This document shows, piece after piece, positions 55,326 through 63,022 of a stretch of DNA of 64,000 nt; position 1 is the first letter of the stretch, and every line of letters begins with the position of its first letter. A program made the translations under genes and the position numbers. The notes beneath the pieces are model-generated. The model ran no database searches and was not told the origin of the DNA. It saw only the letters and a list, made by a program, of their open reading frames with translations. Source of the DNA: Mariniphaga sp041684965 (lineage in GTDB: Bacteria > Bacteroidota > Bacteroidia > Bacteroidales > Prolixibacteraceae); NCBI GenBank assembly GCA_041684965.1, contig JAWLGR010000010.1, positions 96,424 to 160,423 on the forward strand. Direction: 5' to 3'.

Positions 55326-57485
55326 TCATTTCTCATTTAGAGCAAAAGCAATGTAACTATTTCCGGAAGGAGTGCCCATTTTACCACCTCCACATGCAAT
55401 TACCACATACTGACGGCCATTAAGGGCATAAACAGATGGTGTTGCATAACCTCCTGCCGGAAGTTTGTATTTCCAGACTTCTTCACCGGTATTTTTATCA
55501 AACGCACGAAAATATTCATCTTTTGATGCAGCTATGAATACAAGTCCTCCAGCTGTCACAGCAGGTCCGCCATAATTTTCAGTTCCCGTTTTTGGGATAC
55601 CCCTTTTTGTTAATTCATGAAATTCCCCAAGTGGTACCTGCCACAAAATTTCACCCTTGTTCAAATCTATGGCAGACAAAGTTCCCCAGGGAGGTTTTGC
55701 AGCAGGATATCCTTCCTGATCGGTAAAACGATTGTATCCTGTGTGCGTATAAGGGACAGCATCTACATTGCTTTCAACACCCAACATGTGGATATCTTCA
55801 TTGGGTTCCTTATACAGATAGGCCATCAGCATGTTTTTATCTTCTTCCGAAAGATGTCCGAAAGAAGGCATGAATCCTTTACCCTTATTTATAATTTCAA
55901 GCGCCTCCTCCTGCTTCATATAGGAGGCAAGGTCTTCCAGTGGCGGATAATTGGATCCTGGATTGCCCTCGAAATTCTGCCCGTGGCACACGGCACAACT
56001 CACCTGATACACACGTTCACCAGGATGCACGGGTATAGTATCTGTTGAGCCGGTTTCCACCATGGTAAGAATCCATGGCATTGTATTGCTGTTAACATAA
56101 AGTATTGAAGATTCGGGATCATAGGCTGCCCCACCCCACTCCCCGCCACCATCAAAGCCGGGAAAAATAATTGTTCCTTCAAGGGAAGGCGGGATAAATT
56201 GTTCTCCTGTCTGCACCCCTTTAAGTATACTGGCAACATGCTCCTGCGATTCAGGAGATATATCATTTATATTATCCATTGTCAGGGCTTGTGGAGAAAA
56301 AGGTGGTGGTTTAACCGGGAAGGGCTGTACCGGCCAGGCTTCTTCCCCTCTTAAATCAGAAGATTGCACCGGTCGTTCTTCTACGGGAAACAGCGGTTTT
56401 CCGGTTTCCCTGTCGAGCAGAAAAACAAATCCCGATTTGGTTATCTGTGCTACAGCATCTGTTGGCCGGCCATCATGATTTACCGTAACCAAATTAGGTG
56501 GTGCCGGTAAGTCACGGTCCCAGATATCATGATAAACGGTCTGAAAATGCCAGATCCTTTTACCAGTGGCAGCATCGAGTGCCAAAACACTGTTAGCAAA
56601 CAGGTTTTGACCTTTACGGTCTCCTCCCCAAAAATCGTAGGCAGCTGATCCGGTTGGAATAAAAACTATTCCCCGCTCCTCATCGAGGCTCATTCCTGCC
56701 CAGCAGTTTACTCCTCCAATATACTCCCATGCATTTTCAGGCCATGTATCGTATCCAAACTCTCCGGGCCTGGGTATGGTATGAAATACCCATTCCAATT
56801 CTCCGGTCCTTACACTGTATGCCCTGATATGACCCGGAGCAGCACCACTATTCTCTGAAACACGCGACCCCATAATTAAAATATCACGGTAAACAATTCC
56901 GGGTGTAGTTGCCACTACATATTTATCTGCTGATTCCTGACCCAGTCCCATTCTTAACGAAACTTTCCCATTCTTTCCAAATGTTTGAATAAGTTTACCG
57001 GTTTCAGCATCCAAAGCATACAGTGAAGGACCGGCAGTAAAAAAAATGCGTTTATCTGCTCCATCTGTCCAATATGTTACTCCCCGATTAACATTTACGG
57101 CAAAATCATCTTCATTTACAGGATTAAATTCCCAAAGTCGCTTACCAGTTTCAGCATTCAGGGCAAATACCCTGAGCTTGGGGGAAGTTCCAAAAAGTCT
57201 GCCTTCAATAATTAACGGATTACATTGAATTTGTGTCCGGTCATTGTCATTAAGATTTTCTGATTCATATTCCCAAACCGGCTCAAGAAGATGTACATTT
57301 TCACGGGTTATCTGAGCAAGCGGAGAATATTGACTGCTCTCATTATCTCCCAGGTAAACTGCCCAGCCTGTTTCTGATTTTATTTCAATCCGGTTGCTGT
57401 TTTCAATGCATCCGGAAAGTACAATAAAAGATAATATTAATAAACAAACTGGAAAATTACTGTGAATCAAACAATTTGAATTCAT
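55326..57485 (-). CDS. PQQ-type quinoprotein dehydrogenase with internal cytochrome c domain, lipoprotein
   Basis: 719 residues with a lipoprotein signal ending VLSGC (Cys26). The protein is an eight-bladed quinoprotein propeller: blade motifs such as FALNAETGKRLWEF, LYALDAETGKLIQTFG, VLALDAATGKRIWHFQTVYHDIWDRDLPAPPN, and near the end FRAFDKNTGEEVWKYKLPAGGYATPSVY. Between two blades at about 490-570 lies a cytochrome c domain with the heme motif CAVCH and an axial Met in GFMPSFGHLS. It probably oxidises a sugar or alcohol using PQQ and passes electrons to the internal heme. Whether the cell makes PQQ cannot be seen here. A Gfo/Idh/MocA gene is upstream on the same strand. Confidence 0.87.
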   Translation of the reverse strand: MNSNCLIHSNFPVCLLILSFIVLSGCIENSNRIEIKSETGWAVYLGDNESSQYSPLAQITRENVHLLEPVWEYESENLNDNDRTQIQCNPLIIEGRLFGTSPKLRVFALNAETGKRLWEFNPVNEDDFAVNVNRGVTYWTDGADKRIFFTAGPSLYALDAETGKLIQTFGKNGKVSLRMGLGQESADKYVVATTPGIVYRDILIMGSRVSENSGAAPGHIRAYSVRTGELEWVFHTIPRPGEFGYDTWPENAWEYIGGVNCWAGMSLDEERGIVFIPTGSAAYDFWGGDRKGQNLFANSVLALDAATGKRIWHFQTVYHDIWDRDLPAPPNLVTVNHDGRPTDAVAQITKSGFVFLLDRETGKPLFPVEERPVQSSDLRGEEAWPVQPFPVKPPPFSPQALTMDNINDISPESQEHVASILKGVQTGEQFIPPSLEGTIIFPGFDGGGEWGGAAYDPESSILYVNSNTMPWILTMVETGSTDTIPVHPGERVYQVSCAVCHGQNFEGNPGSNYPPLEDLASYMKQEEALEIINKGKGFMPSFGHLSEEDKNMLMAYLYKEPNEDIHMLGVESNVDAVPYTHTGYNRFTDQEGYPAAKPPWGTLSAIDLNKGEILWQVPLGEFHELTKRGIPKTGTENYGGPAVTAGGLVFIAASKDEYFRAFDKNTGEEVWKYKLPAGGYATPSVYALNGRQYVVIACGGGKMGTPSGNSYIAFALNEK

Positions 57486-57764
57486 AAAAAATTTTAGAGA
57501 TTTAGAAAGTTACCATTACACTTCATTGCTTATAAAAAAAGGTCGGACTTTAATTTGATTCCCTTTATTTAGAAAAGCTCCAAATAATAATTTTGTGGAC
57601 TTTATAATTTAATTTTCATTGTTACCAGGTAGCAATGAATACACAATTGTTTTTTAAAACCCGGAAGTCAAAAAATGAAATTTGAAATTTAATTTTTTAT
57701 TACTCATGCATCTATCCACCTGTAAGAATTTGTCTCCGATATATTCCAATTACCTTATAAGGCA

Positions 57765-59327
57765 TTAAATTTCACCAAGAGACCATCCTTTTCGATATTC
57801 GCGTGTCAGATATACATTGGCATCCGGAACATTGGTAATCTGCCGGCTCGGGGCATCGTATTTTAAAATTTTTCCTGAGCGCAGTGCAGCAGCATATAAG
57901 TTAACAGCCTCTGTTATCGGCCATGCATACCTGAAACTTCCTTCGGTCTGTTTATTGTTTTTAATTCCTTCAATAAACCGTTGTACCCCTGAAGCTCTTT
58001 CATCCTTGATATTTTTATCAAGGTCTCTTGCAAGATTCAAATCACCTGAAAGCACATAAGGTTTGGTTAGCGTAAAAGAGGAAGAAAGAATTTTTCCCTT
58101 ATCACCAACAAACATTAATCCTTCAGCCGGGAAGTCCTGGTTTTTCTCATAAAATTCACCGGGAACCGGCGGGCGCATACCTCCATCGTGCCATATAAGA
58201 TCAACAGCCGGCCGGCTTCCCTTGGCAGGGTATTTAAATCTTACTGAGCTGGCAATCGGGAAAGAGTAATTATTTTGTATTTTAAAAGCTGTACCTTCAC
58301 TGCGAAGCCCGCATACATGGCTAAGACAGGGTTCTATGACAACCGGGTTTTCAAGCTCTAACCCCCTGAAAACGGTCCACAGGCTATAGTGCCCCATATC
58401 GGCCATAGCACCCCCGCCGAAATCATACCAGCCCCTGAATACCATGTTGGTGTAGTGCGGATGATAAGGTCTTGCAGCTTCAGGCCCTAACCATAAATCC
58501 CAGTCAAAACCTTTTGGCAGTATTGGTTTGTCTGCAGGGATTTCAGTATACTGTGGCCATACCGGGCGGTTCGACCAGTTGTGCACTTCATAGAGATTAC
58601 CAATAACACCACCGTTAATCCAGGCAAGCACCTGTTCCATCGAGCCATTGCTTTCCCAGGGAATAAGATGGGTTATAACATCAGACCTTTTGGCCATTTC
58701 TACAATCCTATATCCTTCTTCGAGACGGTTGGCAATGGGCTTGTGCATAGTCATGTGAATGCCCCGTTTCATGGCTGCGGCAGCCATAACTCCATGTAAA
58801 TGGTCGGTTGCCATAATTTTTACAGCATCAATATCTTTTTCCTTTTCAAACATTTCCCTGAAATCGGAATATGCTGCACATTTGTATTTTCCTTCAGGTC
58901 GTTCTTTTGCATAATAAGCATCGACGATTTCCTTACCGTTGTTCAGGCCTCCGGGAATCCGGTTATCGCCGCCAAATTTCCAGTTGGGATTATCAATGGT
59001 TTTTTGCAGTATATTTAAAAGGCCTTTGGAGTTCCAGTCGTAATAGCCAATTGCTTCTTTCTGGGGGTCGCAAACTGCTGTTACCTGTACCTCCGGCATT
59101 TGAAGAAGACCAGGCAACTCACGAAGACCCTGGGTGCCTGTACCAATATATGCCACATTAATTTTATCGCTCGGCGGTATGTGTCTTTTACCACCAAGCA
59201 CATGGGCAGGAATTACTGTCAATCCAATGGTTGCAGAGGTTACTCCGCTAATGAAACTTCGGCGGTCTATAGCACTGGCAGTGGAATTCTTTTCTGAAGG
59301 CAAACAGGATGCTGGAATTTTGTTCAT
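57765..59327 (-). CDS. Tat-exported Gfo/Idh/MocA family oxidoreductase
   Basis: About 520 residues from the ATG at 59327; a longer frame opens at 59456. The N-terminus has a twin-arginine signal (AIDRRSFISGVTSATIGLTVIPAHVLGG). The Rossmann motif IGTGTQGLRELPG follows, with the sequence DHLHGVMAAAAMKRGIHMTMHKPIAN around the catalytic Lys region and a large C-terminal alpha/beta domain (WYDFGGGAMADMGHYSLWTVFRGL). Such secreted members act on sugars or cyclitols with a tightly bound NAD(P). The PQQ dehydrogenase lies downstream on the same strand with a 280-nt gap; co-regulation is possible but not shown. Confidence 0.87.
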   Translation of the reverse strand: MNKIPASCLPSEKNSTASAIDRRSFISGVTSATIGLTVIPAHVLGGKRHIPPSDKINVAYIGTGTQGLRELPGLLQMPEVQVTAVCDPQKEAIGYYDWNSKGLLNILQKTIDNPNWKFGGDNRIPGGLNNGKEIVDAYYAKERPEGKYKCAAYSDFREMFEKEKDIDAVKIMATDHLHGVMAAAAMKRGIHMTMHKPIANRLEEGYRIVEMAKRSDVITHLIPWESNGSMEQVLAWINGGVIGNLYEVHNWSNRPVWPQYTEIPADKPILPKGFDWDLWLGPEAARPYHPHYTNMVFRGWYDFGGGAMADMGHYSLWTVFRGLELENPVVIEPCLSHVCGLRSEGTAFKIQNNYSFPIASSVRFKYPAKGSRPAVDLIWHDGGMRPPVPGEFYEKNQDFPAEGLMFVGDKGKILSSSFTLTKPYVLSGDLNLARDLDKNIKDERASGVQRFIEGIKNNKQTEGSFRYAWPITEAVNLYAAALRSGKILKYDAPSRQITNVPDANVYLTREYRKGWSLGEI

Positions 59328-59563
59328 AATTATAATATTTAGCTTTTGTATTAATCTCATTTTTCTGGAAATGATATTTCCTGATTCCGAAAATAAAGAT
59401 AAGAAAACGTCCTGATAAAATATTCTCATCTTCTTCCATGGAATACAAGTAACCACCTCTTCCCTTGTGTCCTGTTAGTCACTGGCTAAATTAGCCTATA
59501 ATTTCATAAATATCAACAGTACCCTAAACAAATCTTTTTGTTAGCTGTACAAAATAAAAACAA

Positions 59564-60385
59564 TTATTTCTTATCATTATCAGGCACGAGTTGTTCTATT
59601 TTGGTTTTAATTTGCCCAAGTTCTGTTTTTATATACTCGATTTGATGGTGTAAATGTTCTTTTTCTCCAGGCTCAGGAATTTCGGATGATATATAATGCA
59701 CAAACTTCCAAGCTTCACGTATTTCCGCCAGAGGTAAATCATAAGGAGCATATTCGGGATTGATTGAAATCATTCGCAGCGTACCTTTTTCCCTGAGTTC
59801 ATTGATTACTTTTTTGAACACAACCCCTTCGTTCAGGGTCAGGACAATGTACAATTCGTTGTCTTTGATGGCGCCCATATCCTGCACGAATTCGCCAGTC
59901 ACCCAGCTTTTATCAGGGATGGGCAGCATGGAATCGCCCGATACCTGGAAGGTGCGGTACTTTTTTTCGGGGGAAAGAAAGGGCAGCTGAAAAACAGGCA
60001 GCCCCGAAATGAATTCAGGGTCGAAGTATCCAGTGGTATAGCCTGCCTTGGCTTTTATGGAAACCAGTTCGATGTTTTCTTTATTCCGGCTGTCAACAGT
60101 AGTGGTGAGCACCCGCAGTTCGTTGCCTTTTACAAATACATCGGAGCCGTTTTCAATGGTATACAGCTGGCTCTCCCGCAGGCTTGAAAGGTTTATCCGC
60201 AAAAGGGTATCAACCGAAATATGAAACAAATCGGAAAAGGCAACTAAAATTTGCACGGGAGGAATGGCCGTGCCGTTTTCGTAATTGTTAACATTCGAGC
60301 GTTTAATGCCCAGCGATTCAGCCAATACACTTTGTGTAAAACGTTTTCTTTTTCGTAGAAATCTGATGTTGGATGACAGATACAT
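59564..60385 (-). CDS. XRE-HTH / S24 LexA-like transcriptional regulator
   Basis: 273 residues. An XRE helix-turn-helix domain (about 7-60: NIRFLRKRKRFTQSVLAESLGIKRSNVNNYENG) is joined to an S24 peptidase domain. A cleavage site Ala114-Gly115 (KAKAGYTTGY), Ser152 in SGDSM and Lys191/192 in VVFKK match the LexA/UmuD/CI self-cleavage triad. A Glu/Lys-rich coiled tail ends the protein. DNA damage with RecA filament would be expected to inactivate it, inducing targets. It lies beside dinB and dnaE, its likely targets, and a related repressor-plus-polymerase pairing is common in Bacteroidota. Confidence 0.88.
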   Translation of the reverse strand: MYLSSNIRFLRKRKRFTQSVLAESLGIKRSNVNNYENGTAIPPVQILVAFSDLFHISVDTLLRINLSSLRESQLYTIENGSDVFVKGNELRVLTTTVDSRNKENIELVSIKAKAGYTTGYFDPEFISGLPVFQLPFLSPEKKYRTFQVSGDSMLPIPDKSWVTGEFVQDMGAIKDNELYIVLTLNEGVVFKKVINELREKGTLRMISINPEYAPYDLPLAEIREAWKFVHYISSEIPEPGEKEHLHHQIEYIKTELGQIKTKIEQLVPDNDKK

Positions 60386-60428
60386 TTGATTTGCCTATAT
60401 TAATGACTGATTTTAAATCCGAAAACAT

Positions 60429-60510
60429 GATTATAATACAGTCAAAAATAAATCTTTTTCTTGAATTGTGCAATAGTAATCAGATAGATAATAAATTAAG
60501 CGGGAGGGAA
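60429..60510 (+). repeat. Promoter-like segment P1, duplicate of the dinB upstream region
   Basis: This stretch aligns with 61780-61851: GATTAtAAtACAGTCAAAA, then TGTGCAATAGTaATCA, then AGATAA, and a GGGAGGGAAA ribosome-binding-like end. In the second copy it leads directly into dinB; here it leads into repeat unit 0 and no gene. It may still be a regulator-binding site for the S24 protein, whose own gene starts 44 nt to the left. Confidence 0.65.
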
Positions 60511-60512
60511 AT

Positions 60513-60800
60513 TTAATAAGGTTTTGGGATAAAAGGTTGCAGCCGGGGCAACATTTGCGCCGCAGACATAATCTCCCTCAAGTTTGTTATACAGTAGGTT
60601 ACATACGACTGAAATAAGGTTTTTTTCCTGACCTCGGTGATGTTGCATGTTTATAGAACCTGCCCACCATGTCAGGCGGGAATGTTGATTGAAAAGATGT
60701 TCGACCCTGGCCAGGGTCGTATATTCCGCATGAACATTTTTCTATAAACATTTTATCCCTCCGGGATAATTTTAAAAATATAAGATAAAAAACCTTATTT
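60513..60800. repeat. Nested-palindrome repeat, unit 0 (diverged)
   Basis: Contains TTAATAAGGTTTT (60513-60525) and AAATAAGGTTTTT (60612-60624), the latter matched by AAAAACCTTATTT at 60788-60800. These are the outer-left and inner arms seen in units 1 and 2. Unrelated short hairpins fill the centre, and the second pair of arms (B) cannot be recognised here. Confidence 0.65.
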
Positions 60801-60872
60801 TGATTTCTTAACCAACGGAGATCAGGGCTAAGTATATATTAATAAGCTGCAGTAAAAGCCGACAGCTATTCA

Positions 60873-61106
60873 CTACAAAAGTGCTTCCACTAAAATATCT
60901 TCATCCAAATCTTCCCAATGAATTCCTTCACCTTCTCCAATGAACCTCCAGTTGTTCCTTTGCTCAGGTGTGGCATCCCGTAATGAAGGAAACCAGTTTA
61001 TTGGAACAGAAAGTTCCCGTCCATCTTCCAAAACAAGGTACATTTTTATATCGTCGAACCAGATATTCGTTGCATTGGCTGATTTAGTAATTTGTAAAAT
61101 GCTCAT
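60873..61106 (-). CDS. DUF2442 domain protein (77 aa)
   Basis: 77 residues. The pattern IWFDDIKMYLVLEDGRELSVPINWFPSLRDATPEQRNNWRFIGEGEGIHWEDLDEDILVEALL is that of DUF2442, a small family often encoded beside DUF4160 proteins in what look like toxin-antitoxin-like pairs. No DUF4160 partner is visible on either side. It lies on the minus strand between unit 0 and unit 1 of the repeat, as if the repeats carried it into the regulator-polymerase gap. Function unknown. Confidence 0.8.
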   Translation of the reverse strand: MSILQITKSANATNIWFDDIKMYLVLEDGRELSVPINWFPSLRDATPEQRNNWRFIGEGEGIHWEDLDEDILVEALL

Positions 61107-61237
61107 CCCATTTTATTTTAAAAAGTTCAATATTCTCCAAAATTAATGATTTTCTTTTTAAAGCAATTTGCCGGAATGCTTGGGTACATGGTGAATTCCA
61201 GGTTTTAACCATCGAATAACTCCAAAATCAAAAGAGG
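61107..61237. other. Short AT-rich spacer, no gene
   Basis: The 131 nt between the DUF2442 start and repeat unit 1. No DUF4160-like frame is present on either strand. Confidence 0.5.
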
Positions 61238-61470
61238 TTAATAAGGTTTTGGGATAGGAGGTTGCAGCCTGTTACTAAGGTCTTTCCCGTAAATAAGGTT
61301 TTTCTATTCTAAAAAGTCCCTGCAATGGCTGACAGCATTCAGCTTTATTCAAATCCGTAAAAAACCTTATTTTGATTTCCTAACCTTAGTAACCAGGCTA
61401 ATCCATATAAACCCCAACCTTATTACCTCTTATTAAAAACCTTATTAACCGGCAGGTTGCCAACTTTATG
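61238..61470. repeat. Nested-palindrome repeat, unit 1
   Basis: Three pairs of arms nest inside each other. A: TTAATAAGGTTTT (61238-61250) with AAAACCTTATTAA (61436-61448). B: AGCCTGTTACTAAGGT (61266-61281) with ACCTTAGTAACCAGGCT (61383-61399). C: AAATAAGGTTTTT (61291-61303) with AAAAACCTTATTT (61360-61372). The ~55-nt centre is unpaired. The A and C arms are exact reverse complements, and the B arms differ only by one inserted base. The whole unit could fold into one long hairpin of DNA or RNA. Confidence 0.8.
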
Positions 61471-61704
61471 AATAAGGTTTCGGGGTAAAAGGTTGCAGCC
61501 TGTTACTAAGGTCTTTTCCGTAAATAAGGTTTTTGTGTTCAGAAAAGTCTCGGCAGTGGCTGGCAGCATTCAGCTTTATTCAAATCCGTAAAAAACCTTA
61601 TTTTGATCCTAACCTTAGTAACCAGGCTAATCCATATATACCTCAACCTTATTGCCTCTTATTAAAAATCTTATTAACCAGCAGGTTGCATACCTAAATT
61701 TATG
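61471..61704. repeat. Nested-palindrome repeat, unit 2
   Basis: A second, directly adjacent copy of about 234 nt that follows unit 1 almost base for base (GGTTGCAGCCTGTTACTAAG, then GTAAATAAGGTTTTTG, then CCTTAGTAACCAGGCTAAT, ending TCTTATTAACC). The arms differ by a few bases (for example AATAAGGTTTCGG for AATAAGGTTTTGG). Tandem duplication of a palindromic unit is unusual and may be unstable. Confidence 0.8.
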
Positions 61705-61779
61705 AAAGCAGAAAATCCATTGTACACCAAAATATTTTGCTTTTCCCGAAGAAATGACTAAGTTGTAATCGCCATTTTT

Positions 61780-61851
61780 GATTACAAAACAGTCAAAACT
61801 AAACTGTGTGCAATAGTTATCAAGAAGATAAAAAGATTTGAAGGGAGGAAA
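61780..61851 (+). promoter_or_regulatory. dinB upstream segment P2 (promoter/operator candidate)
   Basis: Copy of P1. It carries GATTACAAAACAGTCAAAA, an inverted repeat ACAGT...ACTGT (61790-61808) that P1 lacks, TGTGCAATAGTTATCA, and GAAGGGAGG, a strong ribosome binding site 9-10 nt before the dinB ATG at 61857. TTTTG at 61776-61780 and the TAAACTGTG ~20 nt later could serve as a poor -33/-7 pair. Confidence 0.5.
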
Positions 61852-61856
61852 GCAAA

Positions 61857-63020
61857 ATGCAGTTTCAGGACAGAACAATCGTACACATGGATTTGGATAC
61901 CTTTTTTGTTTCGGTGGAACGCCTGCTGAATTCCGGGCTGAACAACAAGCCGGTAATTATCGGGAGCTTATCGGACCGGGGCGTGGTTGCCAGCTGCAGC
62001 TACGAAGCGCGGCAGTTTGGCGTGCATTCGGCTATGCCCATGAAGATGGCGCTGAACCTTTGCCGCGATGCCACTGTAATCAGGGGCGATATGGACTTAT
62101 ACAGCAAGTACTCGCGGCTGGTAACCGATGTTATTGCAGAAAAGGCCCCGCTATACGAGAAAGCATCGGTTGATGAGCACTACCTTGACATTACGGGCAT
62201 CGACCGGTTCTGGGGAGCACTGAAATGGACGCGTGAACTGCGGCAGGAAATCATCCGCGAAACGGGACTGCCCATCTCCTACGGCTTGTCGGTAAATAAG
62301 ACGGTATCGAAAATTGCCACCGGCGAGGCCAAGCCCAACGGAGAGAAAGAGGTGGACAAGGCCAATGTAAAACCTTTTCTGAACCCGCTCTCTATACGAA
62401 AAATACCCATGATTGGCCCCAAAACCTACCAGCTTTTGCGATCGATGGGCGTGGCCAACATCGAAACCCTGAGCGTCATCCCAATGGAGATGATGGAGGG
62501 GGTGCTGGGAAAGAACGGCATTGAAATATGGCGACGTGCCAACGGAATCGATTTCACCCCGGTGGTTCCTTATTCCGAAGAGAAATCAATCAGCAAGGAA
62601 CGGACCTTTGAAACCGATACCATCGATGTGGTGATGCTGGAGCAGCTGCTTGTTGCCATGACCGAAAAGCTCTGCTTCAAGCTGCGCAAAAAAGAGAAGC
62701 TGACATCGGTGGTAACGGTAAAAATACGGTATGCCAATTACGACACCCATACCCTGCAGCAAAAGGTGCCTTACACCTCATTCGATCATACTCTGATTGA
62801 GGTGGTGAAAAGTCTCTTCCGGCGGCTCTATCAGCGCCGTATGCTGGTGCGGCTGATTGGGGTAAAGCTGGGCGGACTGGTACATGGGGTGCAGCAATTG
62901 AACCTGTTCGACAACAACGAAAAACAGGTAAAGCTGTATCTGTCGATGGACAAGATCAGGCTTCGCTATGGCCCGGGAGCCATTCAGCGGGCATCAGGAA
63001 TAACGTGTAAACAACATTAA
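61857..63020 (+). CDS. dinB: Y-family DNA polymerase IV
   Basis: 387 residues. The metal-binding Asp12 is in VHMDLDTFFVSVERL, and the second acidic pair in ASVDEHYLDITG at about 105, where most DinB proteins have SADEAYLD. The little finger domain (FETDTIDVVMLEQLLVAMTEKLCFKLRKKEKLTSVVTVKIRY) is present. It copies damaged DNA with low fidelity. Start chosen by the strong GGGAGG upstream. The dnaE start lies 2 nt after its stop, so the two form one operon, near the S24 regulator. Confidence 0.93.
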   Translation: MQFQDRTIVHMDLDTFFVSVERLLNSGLNNKPVIIGSLSDRGVVASCSYEARQFGVHSAMPMKMALNLCRDATVIRGDMDLYSKYSRLVTDVIAEKAPLYEKASVDEHYLDITGIDRFWGALKWTRELRQEIIRETGLPISYGLSVNKTVSKIATGEAKPNGEKEVDKANVKPFLNPLSIRKIPMIGPKTYQLLRSMGVANIETLSVIPMEMMEGVLGKNGIEIWRRANGIDFTPVVPYSEEKSISKERTFETDTIDVVMLEQLLVAMTEKLCFKLRKKEKLTSVVTVKIRYANYDTHTLQQKVPYTSFDHTLIEVVKSLFRRLYQRRMLVRLIGVKLGGLVHGVQQLNLFDNNEKQVKLYLSMDKIRLRYGPGAIQRASGITCKQH

Positions 63021-63022
63021 TT

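Larger units (their letters stand above)
60386..60872. other. Control region with duplicated promoter segment and repeat unit 0
   Basis: No gene is seen. The gap holds the P1 segment (60429-60510), the nested palindrome unit 0 (60513-60800), and two short hairpins: CCTGCCCACCATGTCAGGCGGG near 60660 and CGACCCTGGCCAGGGTCG near 60703. The S24 regulator gene must have its promoter in the left part. Confidence 0.6.

Noticed and set aside
61107..61237. DUF4160 partner of the DUF2442 gene
   Set aside because: No frame with the DUF4160 pattern exists on either strand in the adjacent DNA.
60513..61704. Retron or CRISPR-like array
   Set aside because: No reverse transcriptase or cas gene is near, and the units have internal palindromes rather than unique spacers.
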